Origin: Rhizobium sp. CCGE531
Lineage (GTDB): Bacteria; Pseudomonadota; Alphaproteobacteria; Rhizobiales; Rhizobiaceae
Direction of reading: 5' to 3'
Assembly: GCF_003627795.1 (NCBI RefSeq)
Contig: NZ_CP032686.1
Span: 372,001 to 436,000 of the forward strand
Length of the DNA stretch: 64,000 nucleotides
The notes below the pieces were generated by a model. That model was not told where the DNA came from and ran no database searches. It was given only the letters and a program-made list of their open reading frames with translations. A program made the position numbers and the translations under genes. Below, piece by piece: positions 45,465-54,198 of the stretch; position 1 is the stretch's first letter, and each line of letters begins with the position of its first letter.

Positions 45465-46781
45465 CTAGTGATAGGCAGGCAAAAGATTGCCGTGCTGCTC
45501 GATCATATCATCCACGAGCTTCCAGATCTGATCGGGCGAGAGCTCCGCCGACGTGTGCGGATCAAGCAGCGCCGCCTGGTAGATGCGGTCCCGTTTCTTC
45601 GTCAGCGCCGCCTCGACCGTCAGCCCCTGCACGGAAACGCTTAAACTCATCACTGCCGCGAGCTGCGAGGGTATGCGTCCGATGCGGATCGGCTGAATGC
45701 CGTTGTGATCGACATGGCAAGGCACCTCGACGATACACTCGTCCGGCAGATTCTGGATGAGCCCATTATTCGGGACATTTCCGTAGACCAGCGCGGGCTG
45801 GCCGGTGACTGCAGCATGAATGATGCCGGCCGCATATTCGTTGCTGCGGCAAACGTCGATCGGCTTGCCGCCTTCAAGGCCTCGGCGCAATTCATGCCAT
45901 TCGGCAATCTGCACCTCGCAACGGCGGATATATTCGTCTAGCGGAATGTTAAGCTGCTCGATCAGATCGTTACGCCCTTCCTTGATGTACCAGGACGTAT
46001 ATTCCGAGAAGTGTTCGCTGGATTCCGTGACGAAATGGCCGAGCCGTTTCAGAACGTCGAAACGTACTCGATCGCCCAAGGGGATACGCCTTTCCTCCGC
46101 CAAGGCGCGCAGGCGCGGATAGAGATCCTCGCGGCTGCCATCGGCACGCAGCTTTTCATATTTGAGGAAGAAGGCGACATGGTTGATGCCGGCCGAGAGA
46201 TAATTGACGTTGGCGACATCCTCACCAAGGCAGTCGGCAAGATGGGCGGCCGTGTGCTGCACGCTGTGGCAGAGCCCCACGGTTCGAATGCTTGGGGCGA
46301 TCTCCTTGATCGCCCAGCAATTGATCGCCATCGGGTTGACGTATTGCATCAGCAAGGCGTTCGGGCACACCTCTTCCATGTCGCGGCATATCGCGTCGAG
46401 AACGGGAATTGTGCGAAGCCCGCGGAAGATGCCGCCGATCCCAAGCGTATCGGCAATGGTCTGCCGAAGCCCGTGTCGTTTCGGGATTTCGAAATCGGTG
46501 ACGGTGGCCGGCTTGTAGCCGCCGACCTGCATCATCAGGATGACGAAATCCGAGCCTTGCAGTGCCTGCCGGCGATCAAGCGTCGCCTCGACGCGCACCT
46601 TGTCGAGCTGAAGTGCCTCGCAGATACGCCGCGCAACGATTTCGGATGTTTTCAGACGCTCCGGGTCGATGTCGAAGAGACTGATGGCATAGTCGCCACC
46701 GCTTTGGCTGGAAAGGACGTCGCCCAGAATGTTCTGGGCAAAGACGGTGCTGCCGGCACCGATCAGGCAGATCTTTGGCAT
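45465..46781 (-). CDS. GH4 alpha-galactosidase (MelA-type)
   Basis: A 438-residue NAD- and Mn-dependent glycosidase of family 4. The NAD motif KICLIGAGSTVFAQNIL is at residues 3-19. The metal ligands are likely the cysteine in GLCHSVQHT (near 169-177) and the histidine in GINHVAFFLKYE (near 198-209); this CHS block is typical of alpha-galactosidases within GH4. ATG 46781 follows GGAGG; an upstream in-frame start at 46829 is less likely. It hydrolyses alpha-galactosides in the cytoplasm and is divergent from an AraC gene. Confidence 0.88.
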   Translation of the reverse strand: MPKICLIGAGSTVFAQNILGDVLSSQSGGDYAISLFDIDPERLKTSEIVARRICEALQLDKVRVEATLDRRQALQGSDFVILMMQVGGYKPATVTDFEIPKRHGLRQTIADTLGIGGIFRGLRTIPVLDAICRDMEEVCPNALLMQYVNPMAINCWAIKEIAPSIRTVGLCHSVQHTAAHLADCLGEDVANVNYLSAGINHVAFFLKYEKLRADGSREDLYPRLRALAEERRIPLGDRVRFDVLKRLGHFVTESSEHFSEYTSWYIKEGRNDLIEQLNIPLDEYIRRCEVQIAEWHELRRGLEGGKPIDVCRSNEYAAGIIHAAVTGQPALVYGNVPNNGLIQNLPDECIVEVPCHVDHNGIQPIRIGRIPSQLAAVMSLSVSVQGLTVEAALTKKRDRIYQAALLDPHTSAELSPDQIWKLVDDMIEQHGNLLPAYH

Positions 46782-46892
46782 GGAAAAGCCTCCACAAGAG
46801 ATATTTGTAGAGTCAATTGCACCTTTCAAATCGGGATTTCCTCCTGCTAATAGAGAGATTACTCCCAGATTCGCGCGTAAGAGCGAGCGACC

Positions 46893-47765
46893 ATGTCAAA
46901 ATTTCGCATATCCGCCGAGCGGGGCGCTCTTTTCGCATCCCAGGGCGACTTTATGATCGAGCACCACATCGCCGACGCCATGAACGCGGCTCATTGGCAC
47001 GATCATATCGAGCTGAACTATCTGCTCGAAGGTCAGATGACCTACATCTTCAATGGAAGGCAGGAACAGGTCGAGGCGGGGCGGCTGGTACTCTTCTGGG
47101 CCGCCGTTCCCCATAGAACGATCGCGGTTACGCCGGATGCGCCGCTCGTCTGCATCTATCTTCCGCTTGTCGATTTCCTCGGTTTGCCGATCGACCGCAG
47201 TGTTCGACAGTCGATCATGCAAGGACGGTTTTCCGCGGATGCGCGCGCCTATGCCGCCGATGCGGTTCTTTTGCCTCAATGGGTGGAAGACTGGCAATTC
47301 GGCGATGCGGCCCGGCGCCGGCTGATTGTGGATGAGGTCAAGCTCAGAATACGGCGCTTCGTCCTCGATGCTCCCATCGGCGATCATTCTACCACCCGCC
47401 AATCCTCGGCATCAGGCGCCAGTGCCGCCGCACGTCGGGCCGAAGCGCTGACTGATATTATTCACGCGCGTTATTCCGAGCCAGTCAGCCTGCCGATGCT
47501 GGCTGGGCTTGCCGGCATGCATCCGAGCACGGCCAACACGATCTTCCGCAGCATTCTTGGCATTCCGGTCAACGAATATCTCATACGCTATCGTCTGGCG
47601 CGGGCGATGCAGCAGCTTGCTGAAACGGAGACGCCCATCCTGCAGATTGCCTATGACTGCGGCTTCGGTTCCAGCAGCCGGTTTTACGACATTTTCAAGC
47701 GACGAACCGGAACGACGCCAAGGCTGTTCCGTTCGTCTCTCGGGCGCGATGGGAAGGCGGACTGA
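46893..47765 (+). CDS. AraC-family regulator with cupin domain, divergent from GH4
   Basis: A 290-residue regulator. The N-terminal cupin (about residues 15-100) includes AHWHDHIELNYLLEGQM, and the C-terminal helix-turn-helix pair (about 190-285) has ILQIAYDCGFGSSSRFYDIF. The layout matches MelR, the activator of the melibiose alpha-galactosidase, and the gene is 111 bases from the divergent GH4 gene, so it probably activates it in response to a galactoside. Confidence 0.87.
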   Translation: MSKFRISAERGALFASQGDFMIEHHIADAMNAAHWHDHIELNYLLEGQMTYIFNGRQEQVEAGRLVLFWAAVPHRTIAVTPDAPLVCIYLPLVDFLGLPIDRSVRQSIMQGRFSADARAYAADAVLLPQWVEDWQFGDAARRRLIVDEVKLRIRRFVLDAPIGDHSTTRQSSASGASAAARRAEALTDIIHARYSEPVSLPMLAGLAGMHPSTANTIFRSILGIPVNEYLIRYRLARAMQQLAETETPILQIAYDCGFGSSSRFYDIFKRRTGTTPRLFRSSLGRDGKAD

Positions 47766-47907
47766 TGTTCGGTTCGTCAGCCAGGTAACGACCTGCCGCC
47801 TCTTGTGTGAGACTACACTCCGATACAATCGGGCTACTTCCTGAAATCTAGCGGATACAATGTGGCGCGATCTTCCCGCCAGATCATCGGTCAGGCAGGA
47901 GTCCAAA

Positions 47908-48417
47908 ATGAAACTTGCGTTCCTCGGCGCATTTGCCGTCTCGAGCCTTGCTGTCGGCGTCGCCGCTTCGCAATCGGCAGGTCCCGCAGCGCCGCCGGAA
48001 AATGCCTCGCCGATCTATGGCGTGACCATCCCGGAAGGCTATAGAGACTGGAAATTCATCGCGCCGGCGCAGGAAGCCCCACCGCTCGACGAGCTTCGCG
48101 CGGTGCTCGGCAACGATATTGCCATCGATGCCTACAAGAAGGAGACCCTGCCTTTTCCCGATGGTTCGATCTTGGTCAAGCTGGCCTACAAGCGCAAGCA
48201 ATCGACGGAGTTTGCGCCGGCAACGGTGCCCGGAGCGCCGACGACGGTGCAGGTCATGGTGAAGGACTCGAAGAAGTATCCCGACAGCCACGGCTGGGGC
48301 TTCGGACGTTTCATCGATGGCAAGCCGGTCGATATCGCACAACATGAGACCTGTCTCAGCTGCCATGTCGCCAATGTGAAGGACCATGACTACGTCTTCA
48401 CGCGTTATGCACCGTAA
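47908..48417 (+). CDS. Cytochrome P460-like c-type haem protein
   Basis: A 169-residue exported protein with a signal peptide (MKLAFLGAFAVSSLAVGVAA). One haem c site, CLSCH, lies near the C-terminus (about residues 150-154), and the mid-region matches the P460 fold pattern (PEGYRDWKFIAP, GSILVKLAYKRK, GWGFGRF). Family members bind a single haem in the periplasm and act on hydroxylamine, NO or peroxide; the function here is unknown. ATG 47908 is preceded by CAGGAG. Confidence 0.8.
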   Translation: MKLAFLGAFAVSSLAVGVAASQSAGPAAPPENASPIYGVTIPEGYRDWKFIAPAQEAPPLDELRAVLGNDIAIDAYKKETLPFPDGSILVKLAYKRKQSTEFAPATVPGAPTTVQVMVKDSKKYPDSHGWGFGRFIDGKPVDIAQHETCLSCHVANVKDHDYVFTRYAP

Positions 48418-48613
48418 GGCGCGGCAATGTCGCGCAGTTGGAAATTGCCGGCCGATCTCTTCATATCTGGCCGGCCATCCAAGGTCTCCTCCTCCCGCCG
48501 GAATAGCCGCCCCATCATTTAAGACCAGGTGGATCATCGAGGGAGGAGGAAAGATTACGGTGAACGTTTCATCGTGGCCGAGCGCCATTTGAGAACGAAA
48601 CCAAGGTATCAAT

Positions 48614-48654
48614 AGTTGATAACAGTTGTTAACTCTGGTTCGACAGCCTATAAT
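48614..48654 (+). promoter_or_regulatory. parD: parDE promoter with overlapping dyad
   Basis: A -35 box TTGTTA (48626-48631) and a -10 box TATAAT (48649-48654) are 17 bases apart. An imperfect palindrome, AGTTGATAAC-A-GTTGTTAACT (48614-48634, 8 of 10 positions matching), covers the -35 box. This fits repression by the antitoxin encoded downstream. Confidence 0.6.
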
Positions 48655-48678
48655 GGTATGAACAGGAGGGTATATGCC

Positions 48679-48945
48679 ATGGCGAGTTTTGCGCTGAACG
48701 AACATTATGAGAAATTCATTAAGAAGCAGCTTGAATCGGGCCGCTACAACAATGCCAGCGAGGTTGTTCGCGCGGGCTTGCGGTTGCTGGAGGATCAGGA
48801 AGAAGCCCGTGAGCGCTGGTTGACTCAGGAAATTCCGGGCCGCTATGCGGAATTAAAGCGTGATCCCTCCATGGGCGTTTCCCTTGACGATGCCTTCACC
48901 CGTCTTGAGGCCGAGCATCAAGCTCTGCTGGCGAAAGCCAAGTAG
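48679..48945 (+). CDS. parD: ParD-family antitoxin
   Basis: An 88-residue antitoxin with an N-terminal ribbon-helix-helix (ASFALNEHYEKFIKKQLES, then NASEVVRAGLRLLED) for DNA binding and an acidic C-terminal arm that should wrap the toxin. ATG 48679 is chosen since AGGAGGG lies upstream at 48664-48670; the frame extends further back without a ribosome site. It ends 2 bases before parE. Confidence 0.87.
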   Translation: MASFALNEHYEKFIKKQLESGRYNNASEVVRAGLRLLEDQEEARERWLTQEIPGRYAELKRDPSMGVSLDDAFTRLEAEHQALLAKAK

Positions 48946-48947
48946 GG

Positions 48948-49268
48948 GTGAAACCATACAAGATCATCCTGCATGAGCGGGCCGAGGGGGAATTGCGCCA
49001 GCTTTACCTTGACCTTGCCAGCGACGACAAAGCCGGGCCTCTCATGGCTTGGAATTATGTTGTCGGTATCCGTCAGTTCATTGCGGAACTTTCGACATTC
49101 CCCAAGCGGGGAACGGTCAGGGATGGCCTTATTCCGGGTCTTCGGATTATCGGCTACCGGCGCAGTGTAAGCATCGCGTTTGTGGTCGAAGATGCCCATG
49201 TTCTGGTTTTGGGTGTGTTCTACGGTGGGCAGGATATTACGGTTGAGGCCCTGGAGGGGAGGCTGTGA
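48948..49268 (+). CDS. parE: ParE-family toxin
   Basis: A 106-residue RelE/ParE superfamily toxin. The family features are the N-terminal helices (ILHERAEGELRQLYLDLAS) and the core strand segment PGLRIIGYRRSVSIAFVVE, ending in VLVLGVFYGGQD. ParE proteins poison DNA gyrase. GTG 48948 is the start, with the ribosome site inside the end of parD. The stop overlaps the next gene by four bases. Confidence 0.87.
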   Translation: MKPYKIILHERAEGELRQLYLDLASDDKAGPLMAWNYVVGIRQFIAELSTFPKRGTVRDGLIPGLRIIGYRRSVSIAFVVEDAHVLVLGVFYGGQDITVEALEGRL

Positions 49269-49666
49269 GCGATATGGAAAACCAGCAGGATGATTTTTAC
49301 CCACCGGAATACCGTGCTGCCCAGAGGGCTCAAGCCACGGCGCTGAAAGGTGAAGCGTCCGAGCATGGTTTGCGGCTGGAAACCTATCTCGTGCCATCCG
49401 TCGCAGAGTGGGTTTTGAGACAAGTTGAGCAAGGCCGGTTTCTTGACCCTTCCGAGGCCGTGTTTGTGGCTATGCGGGCATTTATGGAATTGGATGCGTA
49501 TCCCGACCTGCGTGAGGAATTGTTTCGCCGCGAGATCACCAAAAGTCTTGAGGATAAGGGTCCGGGCATTCCCGCCGAAGAGGTGTTCGCGACGTTAAAG
49601 GAGACGATCAACAAGACGACAAGACACAAGCCCCCGACATGGGTGAAGGTGCCTAATCCTTCGTAG
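49265..49666 (+). CDS. ParD-like third gene of the parDE module
   Basis: A 133-residue acidic protein coupled to parE by a GTGA overlap; ATG 49274 is an alternative start. Residues about 38-95 line up with the upstream ParD in pattern: VAEWVLRQVEQGRF then DPSEAVFVAMRAFMELD, matching a ribbon-helix-helix antitoxin, but the N-terminal extension and longer tail differ. It may be a second antitoxin, a regulator, or the antitoxin of a lost toxin. Confidence 0.7.
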   Translation: MSDMENQQDDFYPPEYRAAQRAQATALKGEASEHGLRLETYLVPSVAEWVLRQVEQGRFLDPSEAVFVAMRAFMELDAYPDLREELFRREITKSLEDKGPGIPAEEVFATLKETINKTTRHKPPTWVKVPNPS

Positions 49667-50088
49667 CGTTAGACGCGGCCAAGTTTTCCTTTTCCTGCTA
49701 CCTGATCCCCGAAAAGCGCAACTTCGACGCACGATCAGATCGACCGCATTTCCCAAGATTATCTTCCATGGCCCTGTTCGCGACCTGTCAGGCCGTTGTC
49801 GTCGGCGGTCTTCCAGGCGCGATGGCGTCTTGTGTTGACTATGGATCGCGTCCTTGTGTTCCGACGAACATCCTCTCTTTGGCCTATCCGGCCGGAGGCA
49901 CCATGCTTTGTGTGCTTTTCACCTTTGCCGGCAGAACCTGAAAATGCGGCTTCTGTAATCCGTTGTAGCCTTCCTCGGTCTTGATACGGAGGGATACAAT
50001 TCGGTGTGGTTGAAGACACAACGGGGATACACGCCGAAAGCAAAACATCGCGGCATTCAACAAACCTCCCCAATATATGGAGCTCCTG
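49667..50088. other. Gap between the toxin module and the epoxide hydrolase gene
   Basis: 422 bases with no gene, tRNA or repeat I can support. The right end should hold the epoxide hydrolase promoter. Confidence 0.4.
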
Positions 50089-51375
50089 ATGTCGCCTTCA
50101 TCCTTTTCATTGAATCGACGCGCCTTCGTGACCGCGGCTGCTGTCGCCGGTGCAGCGGCGCTGCTCAAGCCTGCAATGTCCTTTGCCGGCTCGGAAGCCT
50201 TACCCGATGGCGTCAAGCCGTTCACGGTTCATATCCCCGACAGCGCGATTGCCGATTTGAAACAGAGGCTTGCGACGGCACGCTGGCCGCTCAAGGAAAA
50301 TGTCGCCGATGATTCCCAGGGCATGCAGCTCGAGCGCATGCGCGATCTCGTTGGCTATTGGGCCGATGGCTATGATTGGCGAAAGGTGGAACAGAAGCTC
50401 AATTCCCTGCCGATGTTCATCACGGAAATCGACGGGCTGGATATTCACTTCATTCACGTGCGCTCCCCGCACGAAAACGCAATGCCGCTGATCATGACCC
50501 ATGGTTGGCCGGGTTCGGTCTTGGAAATGCTCAAGGTTATCGATCCCTTGACCAACCCGACAGCTCATGGCGGCAAGGCCGAAGACGCGTTCCATCTGGT
50601 GGTTCCGTCGATCCCCGGCTTCGGCTTCTCCGGCAAACCCAGCGTCCGTGGATGGGGCTCCGATCACATCGGCCGTGCCTGGGGCATGCTGATGAATCGG
50701 CTCGGATATGAGAAATTCGTCTCGCAAGGCGGTGATTGCGGCTCGGTCATCTCCGAGCGCATGGCGCATCAAAAAGTGCCCGGACTGCTGGGCATTCATC
50801 TCAACATGCCTGCAATCGTTCCAAAAGAAATTGTGCCGATCTTGGCTGCAGGTGCCCCTGCGCCCACAGGTCTCACTGCGGACGAACGCGCCTGCTTCGA
50901 CAAGCTGGCGATTTTCTACCGAGATAGCGCTGCCTACGCCCAAATGATGGTTACGCGTCCGCAGACGATCGGTTACTCGCTCGTCGATTCACCGATCGGA
51001 ATGGCCGCGTGGATGTATGACAAGTTCGCCGAGTGGACGTATAGCAACAAGCAGCCGGAAAAGGTTCTCACTCGGGACGAGATGTTGGATGATATTTCTC
51101 TCTATTGGTTCACGGAGACGGGTACCTCGGCAGCCCAGATCTATTGGGAAGACCACACCAACAATTTCAACGCTCTCGAAAGGATCCCTTCCGTGCCGGT
51201 CGCGGTTAGTGTCTTTCCGGGAGAAATCTATCAGGCACCCAAGTCGTGGACGGAGCGTGCCTTCGGCAATCTGATCTACTTCAACAAGACCGAAAATGGT
51301 GGCCACTTTGCCGCTTGGGAACAGCCGGCAATTTTCACCAACGAGGTTCGGGCGGCATTCCGCTCGCTGCGTTAA
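50089..51375 (+). CDS. Exported epoxide hydrolase (EHN/alpha-beta hydrolase)
   Basis: A 428-residue alpha/beta hydrolase with the epoxide hydrolase N-terminal domain (VHIPDSAIADLKQRLATARW, about residues 46-65). The oxyanion segment is HGWPGS (about 138-143), the nucleophile aspartate is in GGDCGSVISE (about 212-221) and the histidine in NGGHFAAWEQP. It begins with a twin-arginine-type signal (LNRRAFVTAAAVAGAAALL), unusual for this mainly cytoplasmic family. ATG 50089 with GGAG upstream is chosen over ATG 50077. Confidence 0.87.
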   Translation: MSPSSFSLNRRAFVTAAAVAGAAALLKPAMSFAGSEALPDGVKPFTVHIPDSAIADLKQRLATARWPLKENVADDSQGMQLERMRDLVGYWADGYDWRKVEQKLNSLPMFITEIDGLDIHFIHVRSPHENAMPLIMTHGWPGSVLEMLKVIDPLTNPTAHGGKAEDAFHLVVPSIPGFGFSGKPSVRGWGSDHIGRAWGMLMNRLGYEKFVSQGGDCGSVISERMAHQKVPGLLGIHLNMPAIVPKEIVPILAAGAPAPTGLTADERACFDKLAIFYRDSAAYAQMMVTRPQTIGYSLVDSPIGMAAWMYDKFAEWTYSNKQPEKVLTRDEMLDDISLYWFTETGTSAAQIYWEDHTNNFNALERIPSVPVAVSVFPGEIYQAPKSWTERAFGNLIYFNKTENGGHFAAWEQPAIFTNEVRAAFRSLR

Positions 51376-51479
51376 ACGGGCTCTGGCTTCTTGGCTGGTG
51401 AAAGCCTCGCAGGCGAGCGATGCCCCGAGCTCGCCTGCGGGAGAGGGGAACTGTATGGCGTATCCCCTCCACAGACAAC

Positions 51480-51508
51480 CGGCTTCGCAGGTCGAACCTG
51501 TGAAGCCG
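51480..51508. terminator. Bidirectional hairpin between convergent genes
   Basis: 13-base arms CGGCTTCGCAGGT and ACCTGTGAAGCCG with a 3-base loop and one G-T wobble, placed between the stops of the epoxide hydrolase and the MFS gene. Confidence 0.5.
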
Positions 51509-51531
51509 ATGCCTGATTTGATCCGCGAATT

Positions 51532-52689
51532 TTAAGTGGTCGCAAAGGCGCTGCGGCGCGCCGAGAGCGACCCGATACCCACCAAGGCTGCAAGGATGAC
51601 GGGGATGCACACGAGATAGGCCGTGCGAATGCCCGCATGTTCGGCAACGAATCCAAGCAGCGGCGGGGCCAGGAAGAAAACGACGAAAGACATTTGCCCG
51701 AGAGCGGCAACATTGACATGCGCCGGGCGGTCGGGGCGCTGTGCGGCGGCGGAAACCGCCAGCGGATAGACCGCGCTGCAGCCGGCACCCATGAAGGCAA
51801 ATCCCATAAGAGCCACATTGGGATGGGGTGCGAGCCAGACGGCGCAAAGCCCGGCGGTCGACAGAATGAGCAGGAAGAGCGCAACCGCGCGGGAGCCGTA
51901 GCGATCGACAAACGGATCCGCGAACAATCTCGCCAGCGCCATGAAGAAGGTGAACAGCGTCAGGCCGAGACCCCCGATGAACGGCTCGGCATGGAAGACA
52001 TCGCGCATATAGATCGCCGACCAGTCGATGCCGGCGCCCTCGACCAGGAATGCCGCGATCCCGATCACGCACAGGGGCAGCAGGCCAAGCGTCGGAAGCG
52101 CGACATGGCCTGCGTCCGCGTGGTCATGCGTCTGGCGCGCCGGTGCATTCCGCATGCCTGATATGGTCAGCAGGCCGACGATCAGGACAAAGGCGAATGT
52201 CAGGGCGAGATGCAGCTGCATCGGAACGCCTGCCTGCCGGACCGCCGAGGATACCAGAGCGGTGACGAAAAAGCCGAGGCTCCAGAAGCCGTGCGCCCGG
52301 TTCATCACGCCCCGGCCGAGCTGCGCCTCGATGCGATCGATTTCGACGTTGAGATTGATTTCGAGAGCGCCCGCCAGCAAGCCTTCGCAGACCAGGACGA
52401 TGAAGACCAGCGGAGCCGCGCCCATCCATGGTACGAGGGCAAGCGAGGCGGAGGTGCCGAGCACGGTAACGAACGCGGTCTTACGAGCGCCGAGGCGCGC
52501 CACGATCGGTGATGCAAACGTCAGCGATATCAACGCGCCGATAGCCGCACCGATCAGCGTCAGACCGAGCTCGGATTTGCTGATCTGCAAGGCGTCCTGA
52601 AGGTCGGGAAGGCGCGACAGCAACGCGCCCATCGACACCGCAAAGAGGAAAAAGCAGACATAAATTCGCTGCTGCGGTTCAAGACGCAT
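51532..52689 (-). CDS. MFS transporter
   Basis: A 385-residue major facilitator with about 12 membrane helices. The first loop region shows GALISLTFASPIVARLGARK (about residues 47-66), with the basic motif after helix 2. It looks like the YbjJ/fucose-permease-like branch; substrate and direction are unknown. ATG 52689 is preceded by CGGAG; an in-frame start at 52716 is less likely. The AlaRS-like gene is upstream on the same strand, 239 bases away. Confidence 0.83.
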   Translation of the reverse strand: MRLEPQQRIYVCFFLFAVSMGALLSRLPDLQDALQISKSELGLTLIGAAIGALISLTFASPIVARLGARKTAFVTVLGTSASLALVPWMGAAPLVFIVLVCEGLLAGALEINLNVEIDRIEAQLGRGVMNRAHGFWSLGFFVTALVSSAVRQAGVPMQLHLALTFAFVLIVGLLTISGMRNAPARQTHDHADAGHVALPTLGLLPLCVIGIAAFLVEGAGIDWSAIYMRDVFHAEPFIGGLGLTLFTFFMALARLFADPFVDRYGSRAVALFLLILSTAGLCAVWLAPHPNVALMGFAFMGAGCSAVYPLAVSAAAQRPDRPAHVNVAALGQMSFVVFFLAPPLLGFVAEHAGIRTAYLVCIPVILAALVGIGSLSARRSAFATT

Positions 52690-52928
52690 TTTGAATGCTC
52701 CGGAGAATCTGAACACAGGTGAGATGGAACGGGTCTATCGCAAAGCAACCAGTGCTGGCAATACAAGCACGCTGAAATGAATCGACGAGCTCGCGGTTTT
52801 TCCTTCGGCCATTTCCGCCGGATGGCGGCGATGCATGCGTACGGTCAGTGGGCCGTGCGACGAGAGGCGATAGAGCGGCGATGAAACCGCCCACGCGATC
52901 TCCTTCGCCGCTCCCATAACCGGTCAGA

Positions 52929-53882
52929 CTAGGTTGGCCTCGTCGCCTGCACGTCGGAAAGGTCAATCCCGTGCGTGTCGAACCACCATTCCGGGCTCAT
53001 CCCGTCATATTTGTCGCGAAGACGCAGATATTTGGAATGCAACCGCTGCTGGCGCTCGACTTCCTGCTCGAAATAGGGGTGGTCCAGCGTTCCGCCGATC
53101 ACATGGATACGGCGAAGGAGTTTTCGCAACACATATCCCTGCTCCTTGTTTCCCGGCCGATAGCCGCTCTCGACGATTTTCATGACGGTATCGCTTAGCG
53201 TGCCAAAGGCATCGCCCGGCGGCGTGCCGTTCAAGATCATGTCGAGACGTTCCGCACCGAAACCGACGTCGATGCAGGTCTCGAGCGGATTGACGATATT
53301 TCCGATCTCAATGCCGTTCTTGTAGAACTCGGTGCAGTATCCGCTGACGCTGCCGTCGCTCCAGACGCACTCGGCATCCGGTACGATGGGGATGCGGTCT
53401 CGATAAAGCGGTGACCATTCCTCCAAGCGGTCCGGATGGATCGTGACATGGTCTGGCACCAGGCCAAGCGAGCCGAGAAACTCGATCCAGAAATCGATGG
53501 CGTCGCCGACGGTCATTTCTCGGAAAGAGAAGAGACCGAGCATCGTGAAATGAAGGAAATGCGTCCCGTCCCCGATTTCGTCGAGATCACCCATTCGCAG
53601 GCAGGCCTGCACGTTGGCAACGGTTCCAATGTGGGAGGGATCGGAGAAGAGCTGTTTGTACTGCTGCATCCCAGCGCTGCAGAAGAGCGTGGTATGATCG
53701 TGCGGCCGTACGGATTCGATGCGTGCGAAGTCGATGCCTCTGGAAAGGCAGAAGTTTTGGTATTGCTGGATCAGGCGTCCCGCGATGACATAGGCAACCT
53801 CCTTTGTTGTCAATGTGCCCGGCTGAAAGATAGTGTCATATGACACAGACGGCAATCCATATATATATATATGGCGGGTCAT
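52929..53882 (-). CDS. Free-standing AlaRS-like catalytic domain
   Basis: A 317-residue class II synthetase-like protein related to the N-terminal part of alanyl-tRNA synthetase. Motif 2 region: FLHFTMLGLFSFREMTVGD (about residues 109-127). Motif 3 region: CIDVGFGAERLDMILNG (about 208-224). The segment GYVLRKLLRRI (about 255-265) matches the start of the AlaRS tRNA-recognition domain. The editing and C-Ala domains are absent (full AlaRS is about 880 residues), so it is unlikely to be the housekeeping enzyme. It may activate an amino acid for another use. The start is uncertain: ATG 53882 has no good ribosome site and the first nine codons include an AT repeat. Confidence 0.72.
   Translation of the reverse strand: MTRHIYIYGLPSVSYDTIFQPGTLTTKEVAYVIAGRLIQQYQNFCLSRGIDFARIESVRPHDHTTLFCSAGMQQYKQLFSDPSHIGTVANVQACLRMGDLDEIGDGTHFLHFTMLGLFSFREMTVGDAIDFWIEFLGSLGLVPDHVTIHPDRLEEWSPLYRDRIPIVPDAECVWSDGSVSGYCTEFYKNGIEIGNIVNPLETCIDVGFGAERLDMILNGTPPGDAFGTLSDTVMKIVESGYRPGNKEQGYVLRKLLRRIHVIGGTLDHPYFEQEVERQQRLHSKYLRLRDKYDGMSPEWWFDTHGIDLSDVQATRPT
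53833..53846. promoter_or_regulatory. Perfect 14-base palindrome at the 5' end of the AlaRS-like gene
   Basis: GTGTCATATGACAC reads the same on both strands. It lies within codons 13-17 if ATG 53882 is the start. It may be an operator, in which case translation could begin further downstream. Confidence 0.4.
53857..53874. repeat. (AT)7 microsatellite inside an 18-base palindrome
   Basis: CC, then seven AT units (53859-53872), then GG. It encodes the IYIY stretch near the predicted start of the AlaRS-like gene. Confidence 0.7.
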
Positions 53883-53996
53883 ATCCGAGTTGAGCCTGAG
53901 ATCGCGATTGTTGCGGTCAGCCTCTTGCCACCCTCTGCTATCACGGTAGGTTGCCGCGCTTGAGATCGCGCGGGCAATCCTAGGCTTTCGGTTGCG

Positions 53997-54025
53997 GCGG
54001 AGGGCGGTTTCTCACCTCCGCTTTT
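53997..54025 (+). terminator. Terminator-like hairpin upstream of rpsU
   Basis: Arms GCGGAGG (53997-54003) and CCTCCGC (54015-54021), then TTTT. No + strand gene ends here, so it may close a short RNA or attenuate the rpsU leader. A second dyad, GCATTAC/GTAATGC, follows at 54031-54056. The 316-base gap 53883-54198 holds no other feature I can support. Confidence 0.5.
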
Positions 54026-54198
54026 CAACTGCATTACGCGCCTTGCCTTGTAATGCGACCGGGCGCTTCCTATCTTTTGGCCATCACCCACATTTTACAC
54101 GCGGCTACGGCAGACGTTTCAAGGACGTCGATAATTTTGTGCGCTAAGCGCTGCCGAGCCATTTCGCCGCCTCGGGCGGCCAAGGACTTCGATTGAAC

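Noticed and set aside
51376..51535. Open frame bridging the gap after the epoxide hydrolase
   Set aside because: It contains the convergent hairpin and has no protein features.
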